Assembly: GCF_016464425.1 (NCBI RefSeq)
Contig: NZ_JADDKQ010000007.1
Location: forward strand, 248,001-312,000
Direction of reading: 5' to 3'
Source: Actinotalea solisilvae
Lineage (GTDB): Bacteria > Actinomycetota > Actinomycetes > Actinomycetales > Cellulomonadaceae
Length of the DNA stretch: 64,000 nucleotides
Of this stretch, positions 24,324-34,694 are shown one piece after another. Position numbers and translations under genes: made by a program. Each line of letters opens with the position of its first letter. The stretch's first letter is position 1. A model generated the notes under the pieces. It had not been told where the DNA came from and made no database searches. It saw only the letters and a list, made by a program, of their open reading frames with translations.

Positions 24324-24923
24324 GTGTACGAGGGCGCGGTCCAGGACCTGATCGACGAGCTCGGGCGGCTGCCCGGGGTCGGTCCGAAGAGCGCCCAGCG
24401 CATCGCGTTCCACCTCCTCGCCGCGGACCCGGCCGACGTCCGGCGCCTCGCCGACGCGCTCACCGAGGTCAAGGCGCGCGTCCAGTTCTGCGCCGTGTGC
24501 GGCAACGTCTCGCAGGAGGAGCTGTGCCGGGTCTGCCGCGACCCGCGCCGCTCGGTCACGACCATCTGCGTCGTCGAGGAGCCCAAGGACGTCGTCGCCA
24601 TCGAGCGCACGCGGGAGTTCCGCGGGCGGTACCACGTGCTCGGCGGCGCCATCAACCCGATCGACAACGTGGGTCCCGACGACCTGCGCATCAAGGAGCT
24701 CATGAGCCGCCTCGCGGACGGGACGGTCACCGAGGTCATCCTCGCGACCGACCCGAACGTCGAGGGCGAGGCGACGGCGACCTATCTCGCGCGGCTGCTG
24801 GTCCCCATGGGCCTGACGGTCACGCGCCTCGCCTCCGGCCTGCCGGTCGGCGGAGACCTGGAGTACGCCGATGAGGTCACGCTGGGGCGGGCCTTCGAAG
24901 GACGGAGGCGCATCAGTGCCTGA
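24324..24923 (+). CDS. recR: Recombination mediator RecR
   Basis: 199 residues, full length. Helix-hairpin-helix '[20 protein letters not shown]', Cys4 zinc finger C56/C59/C68/C71, Toprim domain ('[14 protein letters not shown]', '[17 protein letters not shown]') and a C-terminal Walker-B-like part '[23 protein letters not shown]'. Helps RecF/RecO load RecA at gaps. The usual dnaX-recR linkage is interrupted here by the kinase and the MerR-MFS pair. The DUF5063 gene overlaps its end by 8 nt. Confidence 0.97.
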   Translation: MYEGAVQDLIDELGRLPGVGPKSAQRIAFHLLAADPADVRRLADALTEVKARVQFCAVCGNVSQEELCRVCRDPRRSVTTICVVEEPKDVVAIERTREFRGRYHVLGGAINPIDNVGPDDLRIKELMSRLADGTVTEVILATDPNVEGEATATYLARLLVPMGLTVTRLASGLPVGGDLEYADEVTLGRAFEGRRRISA

Positions 24924-25536
24924 CCAGCCCGAGCTCCCGACGCAGCCCGGTCCGGAGGACCGCGCCGACGTCCCCGCCAACGCGCCCGCGGACCTGCGCG
25001 ACGTCGCGGACCAGGTCGCGCGCGAGTCCCGCGCCTTCCTCACCACCGTCACCGAGGTCGCGGCGAACAACAACCCCGACGCGGCGATCGCGCTCCTCCT
25101 GCTCGCGGTGTCCGACGTGCTCGCGGGCGGCGCGCGCCTGGGCGCGATGGTCGACGTCGTGCCGGCCGAGCGGTTCGAGCCCGACCTCGGGCCCGACCCG
25201 GACCTCGACCCCCTGCGCGCCGCGCTCGAGAACGTGCTCGACGGCATCGACGACTACTCCGAGGTCGACGACCCGGTGCTCGGCGGCGAGGTCGTGACGT
25301 CGACGGTCTCGGGCGACCTCGTGCTCGTCGCCGAGGCGCTCGCGCAGGGCCTGCGCCACTACGAGGCGGGCCGCGTCATCGAGGCGCTGTGGTGGTGGCA
25401 GTACTCCTACCTGTCGAGCTGGGGCGACCGCGCGTCCGCCGTGCTGCGCGTGCTCCAGGCCGTCCTCGCGCACCTGCGCCTCGACGTGGACGACGACGTC
25501 GCCGCGGAGGCGGAGTTCCAGGCGCTCCACCCCTGA
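24916..25536 (+). CDS. DUF5063 domain protein
   Basis: 206 residues from GTG 24916, with GGAGG at 24904-24908. It overlaps recR by 8 nt. An acidic helical protein: '[18 protein letters not shown]' start, '[30 protein letters not shown]' and the conserved Trp/Tyr-rich '[18 protein letters not shown]' of DUF5063. No membrane segment or signal. The family commonly lies directly after recR in actinobacteria, which hints at a link with recombination or only at ancestral gene order. Function unknown. Confidence 0.85.
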   Translation: MPDQPELPTQPGPEDRADVPANAPADLRDVADQVARESRAFLTTVTEVAANNNPDAAIALLLLAVSDVLAGGARLGAMVDVVPAERFEPDLGPDPDLDPLRAALENVLDGIDDYSEVDDPVLGGEVVTSTVSGDLVLVAEALAQGLRHYEAGRVIEALWWWQYSYLSSWGDRASAVLRVLQAVLAHLRLDVDDDVAAEAEFQALHP

Positions 25537-25577
25537 GCGGCGCGCGCACGGACTGACCCGCGGCGCGTGGGCGCCGG

Positions 25578-26078
25578 CTACACGCCGCCGACGCTGCCCA
25601 GCAGGGGTGCCAGGGCGTCCCAGCGGCCGATCTCGCAGCCGTTCGTGCGCGAGAACCGGGCGCTCACGGGTGCCCCGTCCACCGTGCCCTCGACCGTCGC
25701 GACCTGCGGGCCGCCGTACTGCTCGGTGCACATCTCGTCGCGCGGCGGCGCCTCGAACGCCGTGGGCCCGGCGAGGGCCAGGGCCGCGCACGCGGCGGCG
25801 GCGTCCGGGTGGTCGCCGCCCGGCGGCTCGCACGTGAGCGTCAGGGTGCGGCTCGTGCCCGAGCCCGTCTCGTCGAGCGTGATGGTGAGCTCTGCGCCGA
25901 CCGCGGCGGGCGTCGCGCGGGACGGCGTCGGGCTCGACGTCGGGCTCGACGGCGGCGCGGTGGGCGAGGGGTCCGCTCCGGCGGGGGACGACGGTGCGCC
26001 GCCGGGCTCGCCGGACGTCGTCGCGCACGCGCCGAGCAGCAGCGCCGCAGCCGCGATCGGGATCATCCGGGTCCGCAT
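25578..26078 (-). CDS. Lipoprotein with SSI-type subtilisin-inhibitor domain
   Basis: 166 residues. Signal peptide with lipobox LLLGAC, a Pro/Ser/Thr linker (about 22-60), then an SSI domain (about 62-160). The family signature C-x-P-x2-G-x-H-P-x4-A-C-A-x-L is matched by '[18 protein letters not shown]'. The second disulfide pair is C in '[10 protein letters not shown]' and C in '[10 protein letters not shown]'. In SSI the residue two after the first Cys of that pair is P1 (Met73); here it is Glu. It may inhibit a Glu-preferring protease or have lost inhibitory activity. The lipid anchor is unusual, since classical SSI is freely secreted. Confidence 0.85.
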   Translation of the reverse strand: MRTRMIPIAAAALLLGACATTSGEPGGAPSSPAGADPSPTAPPSSPTSSPTPSRATPAAVGAELTITLDETGSGTSRTLTLTCEPPGGDHPDAAAACAALALAGPTAFEAPPRDEMCTEQYGGPQVATVEGTVDGAPVSARFSRTNGCEIGRWDALAPLLGSVGGV

Positions 26079-26244
26079 GCTCCACCACCTCCGCGTCCCA
26101 TCCTCTCAGCCCGGATGCCGGACGCCCCGACGTCCGACAGATGAGCCGGATCTATGCTTCGACGGCCCGGGCCGCGTCCCCACGCCGCCGGGCGCACCCC
26201 CTGCTCGTCCCTGGAACGCCCGACCTCGACCCCGGAGCTCCACC

Positions 26245-28604
<2,360 letters not shown>

Positions 28605-28971
28605 CACGGTCGCCGGCGGTCCACGCGCCCCGACGGACGCTCGTGCACGCCACCGCGTGAAGGGTTGGTCGCGGCCGGCGCGACGAAGCCTTCACGGCGG
28701 GCCCGGACCGTCGCGGGTCGGCCGGCGGGACGTCGGTGACCGGGGTCTTGCGCAGGACGCCCTGCGTCCTCCGGGCCGCCCGGTCCCCCGCGCGTCTCGG
28801 TGGGTGGAGATTGCCCGGTCGGTGCCGGGTGAAGTCCCCGCACGTGGGCAGGGCCGATCGGGCGACGGGTGCTCGTGGGACGACCGTCGCCCGTCGAAGA
28901 TCGTCGGAGCGGCTCCCCCCGGCCGCGGCTCCCCGGCCGGCCACCCACCGGCGCCGACAGACAGGCTCCCC
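28605..28971 (+). other. 367-nt structured intergenic region before the sortase-anchored protein
   Basis: No coding signal seen. It holds the second 39-nt palindromic element (28657-28695), a short hairpin AGGACGC-CCT-GCGTCCT (around 28764-28780), and a perfect 10-bp stem CGGGCGACGG (28859-28868 with 28884-28893). It may be a long 5' leader or an RNA gene. I could not match it to a known riboswitch by eye. Confidence 0.4.
28657..28695. repeat. 39-nt palindromic intergenic element, copy 2
   Basis: Same length and orientation as the copy at 2221-2259, 34 of 39 bases identical. Arms GTGAAGGGTTGGTC and GACGAAGCCTTCAC pair with two mismatches. It lies 52 nt after asd and could terminate the lysC-asd transcript. 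Confidence 0.75.
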
Positions 28972-30441
28972 GTGCGCACCTCGCGACCCCGGCACGCCCC
29001 CGTCCGCCCCCGCTCGACCCGCCCCGCGCGCGCGACCGCCCTGGTCGCGCTCGGCACGGTCGCCCTGGTCGGTGCGGCCCCCGCCGCCGCGATCGCCGCG
29101 GACGAAGCGGCGCCCGAGCCCGCCCCGGCCGACGCCGGCACGGACGCGCTCGCGCTCCCCGCCGAGGTGCAGGAGGACCAGGTCGTCCTCCCGTCGCAGG
29201 ACGCCACCCCGGCGCCCGAGGCGCCCTCGGCCGCCGAGCCGACGTCGCCCGCCGAGCCCGCAGCGCCGGCGGACGCCGCCGACGCGCCTGCGGCCGGCCC
29301 TGCCGCCGTCGACCCGGCCGCGCAGGCGTCGACGGCCGACCCGGTCGCGGGCCCCGCGGTCTCGGCGGCGGACCCGGCGTCCTCGGACCTCACGCCCGAC
29401 CCCGCCGCCGACCCGGCCCTGCACCCGGCCGCCGACCCCGACGCCGAGCCCGCGGACGAGCTCCTCGTCGAGGACCCCGAGGTCCCCGTCGAGGAGCCCT
29501 GCGTGACGCTCGAGTCGTGCTTCGGCACCGGCAAGTGGGTGCCCGGCCCCGCGGTGATGACGGCGGGTGTCACCGCGGCCGACGGCGCCCCGCTCGCGGG
29601 CGCGGTCCTCGAGATCGACGTCGTCGGCACGACGCCGGAGCCGGAGTGGACCGGCACGACCGACGCGTCGGGCGACGTGGCCGGCGGCTACCAGCTGGCG
29701 CCCTTCGCCTCCGCGACGGTCCGGATCGTGTCCGCGCCCGAGGGCGCGATGCTCACGGGCGTCACGTCGCAGTCGTTCGGGCCGTGCAGCGTGCCGTTCC
29801 TGTCGGGCGGCATGTGCACCTACCACTTCGACGCCGAGGTCGCCGCGGCCTACCGCGTCCTCGACCTCAGCGTCGTCACGACGTCCGGCGAGCCCGTCGA
29901 GGGCGCGACCTTCGAGCTCTGGGGACCGCCCGCCTCGCTCCCGGTCACCGACCTCGCGCTGCGGACCGCGGCCGCCCCGGCCCCCCTGGCCCACCTCGCG
30001 ACGGCGACGTCGGGCGCGGCCGGCCGGCTGACCTTCGGCCCGGTGGCGCCCGGCGGGTACGAGCTGCGCGCGACCCACGTGCCGGCCGGCCTCCAGCTCC
30101 CGGTGGGCGCGATCCCTCTGACCGTGGCCGCCGTCGGGACGGTCGCCGAGGCGGACGTCGCGCTGGTCGTCCCCGTCTCCCTGCTCGCCGCCCCGGCGCC
30201 CGTGGTGACGCCGCCCGTGGCCGAGCCGGCGCCGGTGGTCGTGCCCGTCGCGGCCCCGGTCGAGGTGGTCGCCCCCGCCGCGCCGACCGCCGCGCCCGCT
30301 CGCCCGTCGGCTCCCGTGCGGTCCGCCGCGCTCGCCGCGACCGGGGCGGAGCCCGCGGGTCTCGTGGCCGTCGCGGCCGCGTTCCTCGCGCTCGGTGCCG
30401 CGGCGACCGCGGCCGCGCGCCGCGTGTCCCGCCGGGCCTGA
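28972..30441 (+). CDS. Cell-wall-anchored protein with LAATG sortase motif and Cna-B-like domains
   Basis: 489 residues from GTG 28972. Signal peptide ending near 'AAAIAADEAAPE', a long Ala/Pro/Asp/Glu stalk (about 42-165), two prealbumin/Cna-B (SpaA-like) folds (about 175-300 and 305-400, 'VTAADGAPLAGAVLEIDV' and 'VTTSGEPVEGATFELWG'), a Pro/Val/Ala spacer, then LAATG, a hydrophobic span and the tail 'ARRVSRRA'. LAxTG is the class E sortase recognition motif of high-GC actinobacteria. Paired Cys in 'EEPCVTLESCF' and 'GPCSVPF...MCTYHF' may form disulfides. Probably a surface stalk or adhesin. The start lacks a clear ribosome site. Confidence 0.82.
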   Translation: MRTSRPRHAPVRPRSTRPARATALVALGTVALVGAAPAAAIAADEAAPEPAPADAGTDALALPAEVQEDQVVLPSQDATPAPEAPSAAEPTSPAEPAAPADAADAPAAGPAAVDPAAQASTADPVAGPAVSAADPASSDLTPDPAADPALHPAADPDAEPADELLVEDPEVPVEEPCVTLESCFGTGKWVPGPAVMTAGVTAADGAPLAGAVLEIDVVGTTPEPEWTGTTDASGDVAGGYQLAPFASATVRIVSAPEGAMLTGVTSQSFGPCSVPFLSGGMCTYHFDAEVAAAYRVLDLSVVTTSGEPVEGATFELWGPPASLPVTDLALRTAAAPAPLAHLATATSGAAGRLTFGPVAPGGYELRATHVPAGLQLPVGAIPLTVAAVGTVAEADVALVVPVSLLAAPAPVVTPPVAEPAPVVVPVAAPVEVVAPAAPTAAPARPSAPVRSAALAATGAEPAGLVAVAAAFLALGAAATAAARRVSRRA

Positions 30442-30443
30442 CG

Positions 30444-31184
30444 GTGGCCCCGCGACCGGGCCGGGTCCCCGTGTGGTGGCTGCGCTCCGAGCGTGCCGCC
30501 GCCGACCCGGTCGCGGGCGGCCGGACCGTCGTCGTGCACGCGGTCGCGACCGACGAGCGCCCCGACCGCGCCGTGGTCGACGTCGGGGACCTCCCGCCCG
30601 GCCGCGCCGCGAGCGCCGGCCGGCTCGCACGCCTCGAGATGCGTGCGGACACGCTCCAGCTGCTCCGGGTCGAGGCGCTCGGTGAGGCCGCGCTGCCCGA
30701 GCGCCGCGGGCCCGGCCTCGTGCTCGTGGAGCGGGTGCTGCGCGACGCCCCGGTGCGCGCCGAGCTCATGGCCTTCCTGCACGACGACGTCGCGCGCCGC
30801 GCCGAGGCGCTCGGGGTCGTGGTGCGTGAGGGGACCGTGCTGACCGCGGCCGACGCGGCACGGCTCGGCCTCGTGTCGACCGACCAGGTGGGCGCCGTCG
30901 GCTGGCGCGCGGGTACCGGCCAGGTGCTCGAGATCTACGTCGACCCCGCGCACCGCCGGCGCCGCGTCGCGACCCTCCTGCTGATCGCGGCCGAGGGCGC
31001 CGCCGCGGCGCGCGGCTGGCCGCGCCTGTGGGGCGGTGGGGTGCGGACCGCGCTGGGGGAGGCCATGCTCGCGCGCCTGCGCTGGGGCGTGGGCCGGCTC
31101 CAGCCGCTCACGGCGGTCGCGCCACCGATGACGCCCGCCGACGCCGCCGGCGTCCCGCGGCGCACCCTCGTCCCGTCGGACTGA
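30444..31184 (+). CDS. GNAT-like acetyltransferase (N-terminal half unassigned)
   Basis: 246 residues from GTG 30444; GTG 30471 is an alternative start. The C-terminal half reads as a GNAT core: 'GQVLEIYVDPAHRRRRVATLLLIAAEGAAAARGW' gives strand 4 and the acetyl-CoA P-loop-like R-x-x-x-A pattern. The first ~110 residues ('VVVHAVATDERPDRAVVDVGDLPPG') are not recognised. It starts 2 nt after the LAATG protein, so the two are cotranscribed, an odd pairing of a cytosolic enzyme with a wall protein. Substrate unknown. Confidence 0.6.
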   Translation: MAPRPGRVPVWWLRSERAAADPVAGGRTVVVHAVATDERPDRAVVDVGDLPPGRAASAGRLARLEMRADTLQLLRVEALGEAALPERRGPGLVLVERVLRDAPVRAELMAFLHDDVARRAEALGVVVREGTVLTAADAARLGLVSTDQVGAVGWRAGTGQVLEIYVDPAHRRRRVATLLLIAAEGAAAARGWPRLWGGGVRTALGEAMLARLRWGVGRLQPLTAVAPPMTPADAAGVPRRTLVPSD

Positions 31185-31239
31185 CGCGGACGCCTGCGGC
31201 CGCCTCGGGCGGACGCCGCCGACGCCGCCGGGCGAGGTC

Positions 31240-31614
31240 TCAGGCCGCCAGGCGGAGGAACGCCAGCAGCGCGAGGGTGCCCATCGCGACGAAGGCCCAG
31301 CCGTAGGTCGTGGCGGCGCCGCCAGCGCCGAGAGACACGTCCTGAGGGTGGGCCGGGTTCACGTGCACGGTGACCGGGTCGCCCACCTGCGGGCCGCGCA
31401 GCCCGCCGATCGGACCGGCCGAGAGCCGCGCCCGGAGGCGCGCGCCGTCGGGTCCCGGGTACTCGACGGTCACGCGGGTCGGCGTCGTCATCCACGACCG
31501 GTCGACGATGCGGCCGGCGACCGGGACGCGGTGCGGCGAGCGGGCCGACCGGATCATCGCGACGCCGCCGCCGACGAGCAGGAGGCCGAGCACGGCGAGG
31601 GGTGCGAAGAACAC
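31240..31614 (-). CDS. DUF3592 membrane protein
   Basis: 124 residues with a GTG start. Two membrane segments (about 5-22 and 103-120) flank an extracytoplasmic beta domain of about 75 residues, 'RVTVEYPGPDGARLRARL' and 'VGDPVTVHVNPAHPQDVSL', matching the DUF3592 pattern. Function unknown. The start is 6 nt after TAGGGT, so leaderless. Divergent from the GntR gene; the large palindrome at 31682 lies in the shared 122-bp gap and could affect both. Confidence 0.85.
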   Translation of the reverse strand: MFFAPLAVLGLLLVGGGVAMIRSARSPHRVPVAGRIVDRSWMTTPTRVTVEYPGPDGARLRARLSAGPIGGLRGPQVGDPVTVHVNPAHPQDVSLGAGGAATTYGWAFVAMGTLALLAFLRLAA

Positions 31615-31620
31615 GCGCGG

Positions 31621-31626
31621 ACCCTA
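31621..31626 (-). promoter_or_regulatory. -10 box of the leaderless DUF3592 gene
   Basis: TAGGGT on the minus strand, 6 nt before GTG 31614. Confidence 0.5.
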
Positions 31627-31681
31627 GCCCGTCGGGAGCGCCGTCGTGCGCGCGTCCGCACCCTTGCGCTCCGAGCTGGTC

Positions 31682-31713
31682 CTGTGGTTCATTACTCATG
31701 TAATGAACCACAG
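31682..31713. promoter_or_regulatory. Large perfect palindrome, likely operator of the GntR/ABC operon
   Basis: Arms CTGTGGTTCATTAC and GTAATGAACCACAG, 14 bp each, around a 4-nt TCAT centre. AT-rich against its surroundings, and 23 nt before the gntR start. YtrA-subfamily GntR repressors bind long inverted repeats of this size next to their own genes. Confidence 0.75.
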
Positions 31714-31736
31714 AAGGCGACGGGGAGGAGAGGACC

Positions 31737-32141
31737 GTGTTCGACGGACGTGACCCGATCTACCTCCAGATCGCCGACCAGATCCGCGGTGACGTCCTCG
31801 ACGGCACCCTCCGGGAGGAGGAGCAGGTCATGTCCACGACGCAGTACGCGACGACGTTCCGGATCAACCCGGCGACAGCGGCCAAGGCCTTCACGGAGCT
31901 CGTCGACGAGGGCGTGCTCTACAAGCGGCGCGGCGTCGGCATGTTCGTGTCGCCCGGCGCCCGCGAGCGGCTCGTCGCCGGGCGCCGCGAGCGCTTCCTC
32001 GCCGACGTCGTCGAGCCGCTCGCGGCCGAGGCGCGCCGCCTCGACATCCCGCTCGACGACGTCGTCGCGCACCTGCGCCGGCTCGCCGAGGCGCCCGCGG
32101 CCCCCGCCCCGACCACCACGACCCCGCAGGAGGGCCGATGA
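31737..32141 (+). CDS. GntR-family regulator, YtrA subfamily
   Basis: 134 residues; GTG start behind a strong GGGAGGAGAGG. Winged helix at about 8-75 ('DPIYLQIADQIRGDVLDGTLREEEQVMSTTQYATTFRINPATAAKAF') plus a short helical tail, which is the small YtrA type that partners ABC genes. It overlaps the ATPase gene by 4 nt. It should repress the downstream ABC operon by binding the adjacent palindrome; inducers of such systems are often cell-wall-active compounds. Confidence 0.93.
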   Translation: MFDGRDPIYLQIADQIRGDVLDGTLREEEQVMSTTQYATTFRINPATAAKAFTELVDEGVLYKRRGVGMFVSPGARERLVAGRRERFLADVVEPLAAEARRLDIPLDDVVAHLRRLAEAPAAPAPTTTTPQEGR

Positions 32142-33013
32142 GCTTCGCCGTCGAGGTCCGCGACCTCACCGTCCGCTACGGCCGCACCACGGCGCTCGAC
32201 GGCGTGAGCCTCACGCTCGAGCCCGGGCGCATCCACGGCCTCCTCGGCCGCAACGGGTCGGGCAAGACGAGCCTGCTGTCGGTGCTCGCCGCGTTCCGGC
32301 CCGCCACCTCCGGCACCGTCCTCGTCGACGGCGAGGACCCCTTCGAGAACCCGCGCGTCATGGCGGGCACGTGCCTCGTCCGCGAGAGCGGCGACCACCT
32401 GGACGACAAGGCGCGCGCGACCCTCGCGATCGCCGCTGCCGTGCGGCCCACCTGGGACGCCGAGCTGGCCGGCCGCCTCGTCGAGCGGCTGCGCGTGCCG
32501 CTCGACAAGAAGCCGGGCCAGATGTCGCGCGGCCAGCGCTCGGCGCTCGGCGTCGTCGTCGGCCTCGCCTCCCGCGCACCCCTGACCATGCTCGACGAGT
32601 CCTACCTCGGGCTCGACGCGCCCTCGCGCTACGCGTTCTACGACGAGCTGCTCGCCGACTACGCCGCTCACCCGCGCACGATCGTCGTCTCGAGCCACCT
32701 CATCGAGGAGGTCGAGCGGCTCTTCGAGCACGTCGTCATCCTCGACTCCGGCCGCGTGCTCATGGCCGAGGACGCGGACGACCTCCGCGCCCGCGGCGTG
32801 AGCGTCACCGGGCCGGCCGACGTCGTCGACACGTTCGTCGACGGGCGCCGCGTGCTCGACCGGCGGGCGCTCGGCCGCACCGCGCAGGTGACGGTCGACG
32901 GCACGCTCTCGGACGCCGACCGCCGCGCGGCGCGCGACCTCGGGCTCGACCTCGGTCCCGTCGCGCTGCAGGACCTCTTCGTCCACCTCACCACCGCGGG
33001 GGAGCGGTCATGA
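32138..33013 (+). CDS. ABC transporter ATPase (YtrB-like)
   Basis: 291 residues. Walker A 'GRNGSGKTS', signature 'MSRGQRSALGVVVGLASRAPLTMLDESYLGLD' with SRGQ in place of SGGQ and DES in place of DEP, and H-loop 'VVSSHLIEEVERLF'. These variants are shared by the YtrB group. A C-terminal ~75-residue domain ('VTGPADVVDTFVDGRRVL') follows the NBD. Coupled to the regulator upstream and a membrane protein downstream by 4-nt overlaps. Confidence 0.92.
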   Translation: MSFAVEVRDLTVRYGRTTALDGVSLTLEPGRIHGLLGRNGSGKTSLLSVLAAFRPATSGTVLVDGEDPFENPRVMAGTCLVRESGDHLDDKARATLAIAAAVRPTWDAELAGRLVERLRVPLDKKPGQMSRGQRSALGVVVGLASRAPLTMLDESYLGLDAPSRYAFYDELLADYAAHPRTIVVSSHLIEEVERLFEHVVILDSGRVLMAEDADDLRARGVSVTGPADVVDTFVDGRRVLDRRALGRTAQVTVDGTLSDADRRAARDLGLDLGPVALQDLFVHLTTAGERS

Positions 33014-33768
33014 GCGTCGCGACACCGGCCGTCGCCCGCGTGGCCGGCCCGGGACCGCTCGCACGGCCCGCCGTGCGCGGGGCGCGCCTCGCGTTGCGCA
33101 GCCAGCTCCCGATCTGGGGCCTGTTCTGGCTGACGCTCGTCGCGATCGCCGCCGTGATCCTCGCGGTCACGCTGCGGTTCGCCGACGTCGAGCAGAGCGT
33201 GTGGAACTACCTCGGCGCCGGGACGCGGTGGTTCGCGTTCACCATGCTGGTGTTCCTCGTCACGGCCGGCGTCGGACCCTACGTCGCCCACGGCCTCACG
33301 CGCCGGGCCTTCGTGGGGCTCGTCGCGCTCGACGCCGGGGTGACCTCGGTCGTCTTCGCCGCGTGCTGGACCCTCGGGCACGCCGTGGAGGTCGCCGTGT
33401 TCCGCGCCCAGGGCTGGCCCACCGTCGTCGAGGACCATCTCTACGCCGACGGCGCACAGCTCGGGCTCGTCGCGCTCGAGGCGCTGCCCACCCTGCTGGT
33501 GTTCGCGGTGTCCGGCGCCCTCGTCGGGGCGGCCTACTACCGGGCCGGCGGCTGGTGGGGCACCCTCACCCTCCCGCTGACGCTCGCGCCGATCGTCCTC
33601 ACCGAGGCGCTCCTCACCGGCGGGTGGATCGGTGACGCCGTCGCCGACCTCGGTGCGACCGTGCCGCTGGCCGTCCGGGCGCCCGCCGTCCTGCTCCTGG
33701 CGGGCGCCGGCCTGCTCGCCCTCCACCTCGTCCTCGGCCGTGCGGCGATCCGCCGCACGGGGAGCTGA
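33010..33768 (+). CDS. ABC-associated membrane protein A
   Basis: 252 residues, about six membrane helices. 'GLTRRAFVGLVALDAG' and 'GALVGAAYYRAGGWWGTLTLPLTLAPIVLTEA' recur almost unchanged in the next gene, so the two are tandem paralogues and probably form a heterodimeric permease for the ATPase at 32138. The ATG overlaps the ATPase stop. Not an obvious match to ABC-2; family unnamed here. Confidence 0.82.
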   Translation: MSVATPAVARVAGPGPLARPAVRGARLALRSQLPIWGLFWLTLVAIAAVILAVTLRFADVEQSVWNYLGAGTRWFAFTMLVFLVTAGVGPYVAHGLTRRAFVGLVALDAGVTSVVFAACWTLGHAVEVAVFRAQGWPTVVEDHLYADGAQLGLVALEALPTLLVFAVSGALVGAAYYRAGGWWGTLTLPLTLAPIVLTEALLTGGWIGDAVADLGATVPLAVRAPAVLLLAGAGLLALHLVLGRAAIRRTGS

Positions 33769-33778
33769 GGAGGCCGCC

Positions 33779-34486
33779 ATGGCGACGACCGTCGCGCAGC
33801 CCGTCCGACGCGGATCCGTCCTGCTCCGCGTCGTCCGGCCCACGCTGCGCGCCCAGGCGCCCGTGTGGGCGTGGTTCTGGGGCCTGCTCGCCGCGGTCGC
33901 GGTGGTGCTCTCCGGCTCGGCGGAGCACTACGGGCTCCGTGCGGGCGTGTGGGGGACCCTCGACACCGTGCCCCGCTGGTTCGCCTTCAGCCTCCTGGTC
34001 GGTCAGGTCGCCGCGGGCACGGCGCCCCACGTCGCGAACGGGCTGACGCGCCGGGCGTACAGCCGGCTGATCGGGCTCCTGGCGCTCGCGACCGCGGTGG
34101 CGGCGTCGGTGGTGTGGAGCCTCGGGCTCGCGGTCGAGAACTCGCTCACCAGCCGCGACCTCCCCGACCTCGTGCCCCTCGTGGCCGAGCACGCGGGCGC
34201 GACCGCCTGCTACGCCGTCGCCGGGGCGCTCGTCGGCGCGGCCTACTACCGCGGCGGCGCGTGGTGGGGGACCCTCACGCTGCCGCTCACCGTCGGGCCC
34301 GTCCTCGTCGTCGAGGCGTGGACGAGCACGGGCTGGCAGGGCGCCGTCGGTCGCGCCGCGGGACTCCCGCCCGCGCCGGAGGCGGTCGCGCTGCTCCTGC
34401 CGGTCCTCGTCGCCGGCGTCCTCCTCGTCGCCGTCGACCGCGTGCTCCGCCGCGCCGCCATCCGCACCGCACCGACCTCGGGCTAG
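33779..34486 (+). CDS. ABC-associated membrane protein B (paralogue of A)
   Basis: 235 residues, about six membrane helices, with AGGAGG at 33768-33773 before the ATG. Shares with the preceding gene the motifs 'NGLTRRAYSRLIGLL' and 'GALVGAAYYRGGAWWGTLTLPLTVGPVLVVEA' and a similar head 'RPTLRAQAPVWAWFWGLL'. Likely the second half of a heterodimeric channel. Last gene before a 208-nt gap. Confidence 0.82.
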   Translation: MATTVAQPVRRGSVLLRVVRPTLRAQAPVWAWFWGLLAAVAVVLSGSAEHYGLRAGVWGTLDTVPRWFAFSLLVGQVAAGTAPHVANGLTRRAYSRLIGLLALATAVAASVVWSLGLAVENSLTSRDLPDLVPLVAEHAGATACYAVAGALVGAAYYRGGAWWGTLTLPLTVGPVLVVEAWTSTGWQGAVGRAAGLPPAPEAVALLLPVLVAGVLLVAVDRVLRRAAIRTAPTSG

Positions 34487-34694
34487 GTCGCGAGCGAGGG
34501 CCGGCCCCCGGCCGCGCAGGCCCCGCACCCGGACCCGCCCCCGCCCGCACGACACGCCCGACACCGACCCCGTCGTCGGCGGCCCGCCGCCGCCGCGCGG
34601 CCTCGTGCACCCCGGACCACCCCGGTCCGGCCCGTCCACCCACCGCGCGGCCCCGCGCACCCGTCCCGCCCGCCCGCACCCACCGGAGGTCACC
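34487..34694 (+). other. 208-nt C-rich, G-poor intergenic stretch
   Basis: From about 34540 to 34680 the plus strand is dominated by C (runs such as CCCGCCCGCCCGCACCCACC) with few A or T. No gene and no palindrome comparable to the one at 31682. A C-over-G bias of this kind is what Rho loading sites show. Confidence 0.35.

Noticed and set aside
28800..28900. Cobalamin or cyclic-di-AMP riboswitch before the wall protein
   Set aside because: GGTGCCGGGTGAAGTCC recalls cobalamin riboswitches, but the GCCACTG box is missing; the conserved 3' core of the cyclic-di-AMP class is also absent.
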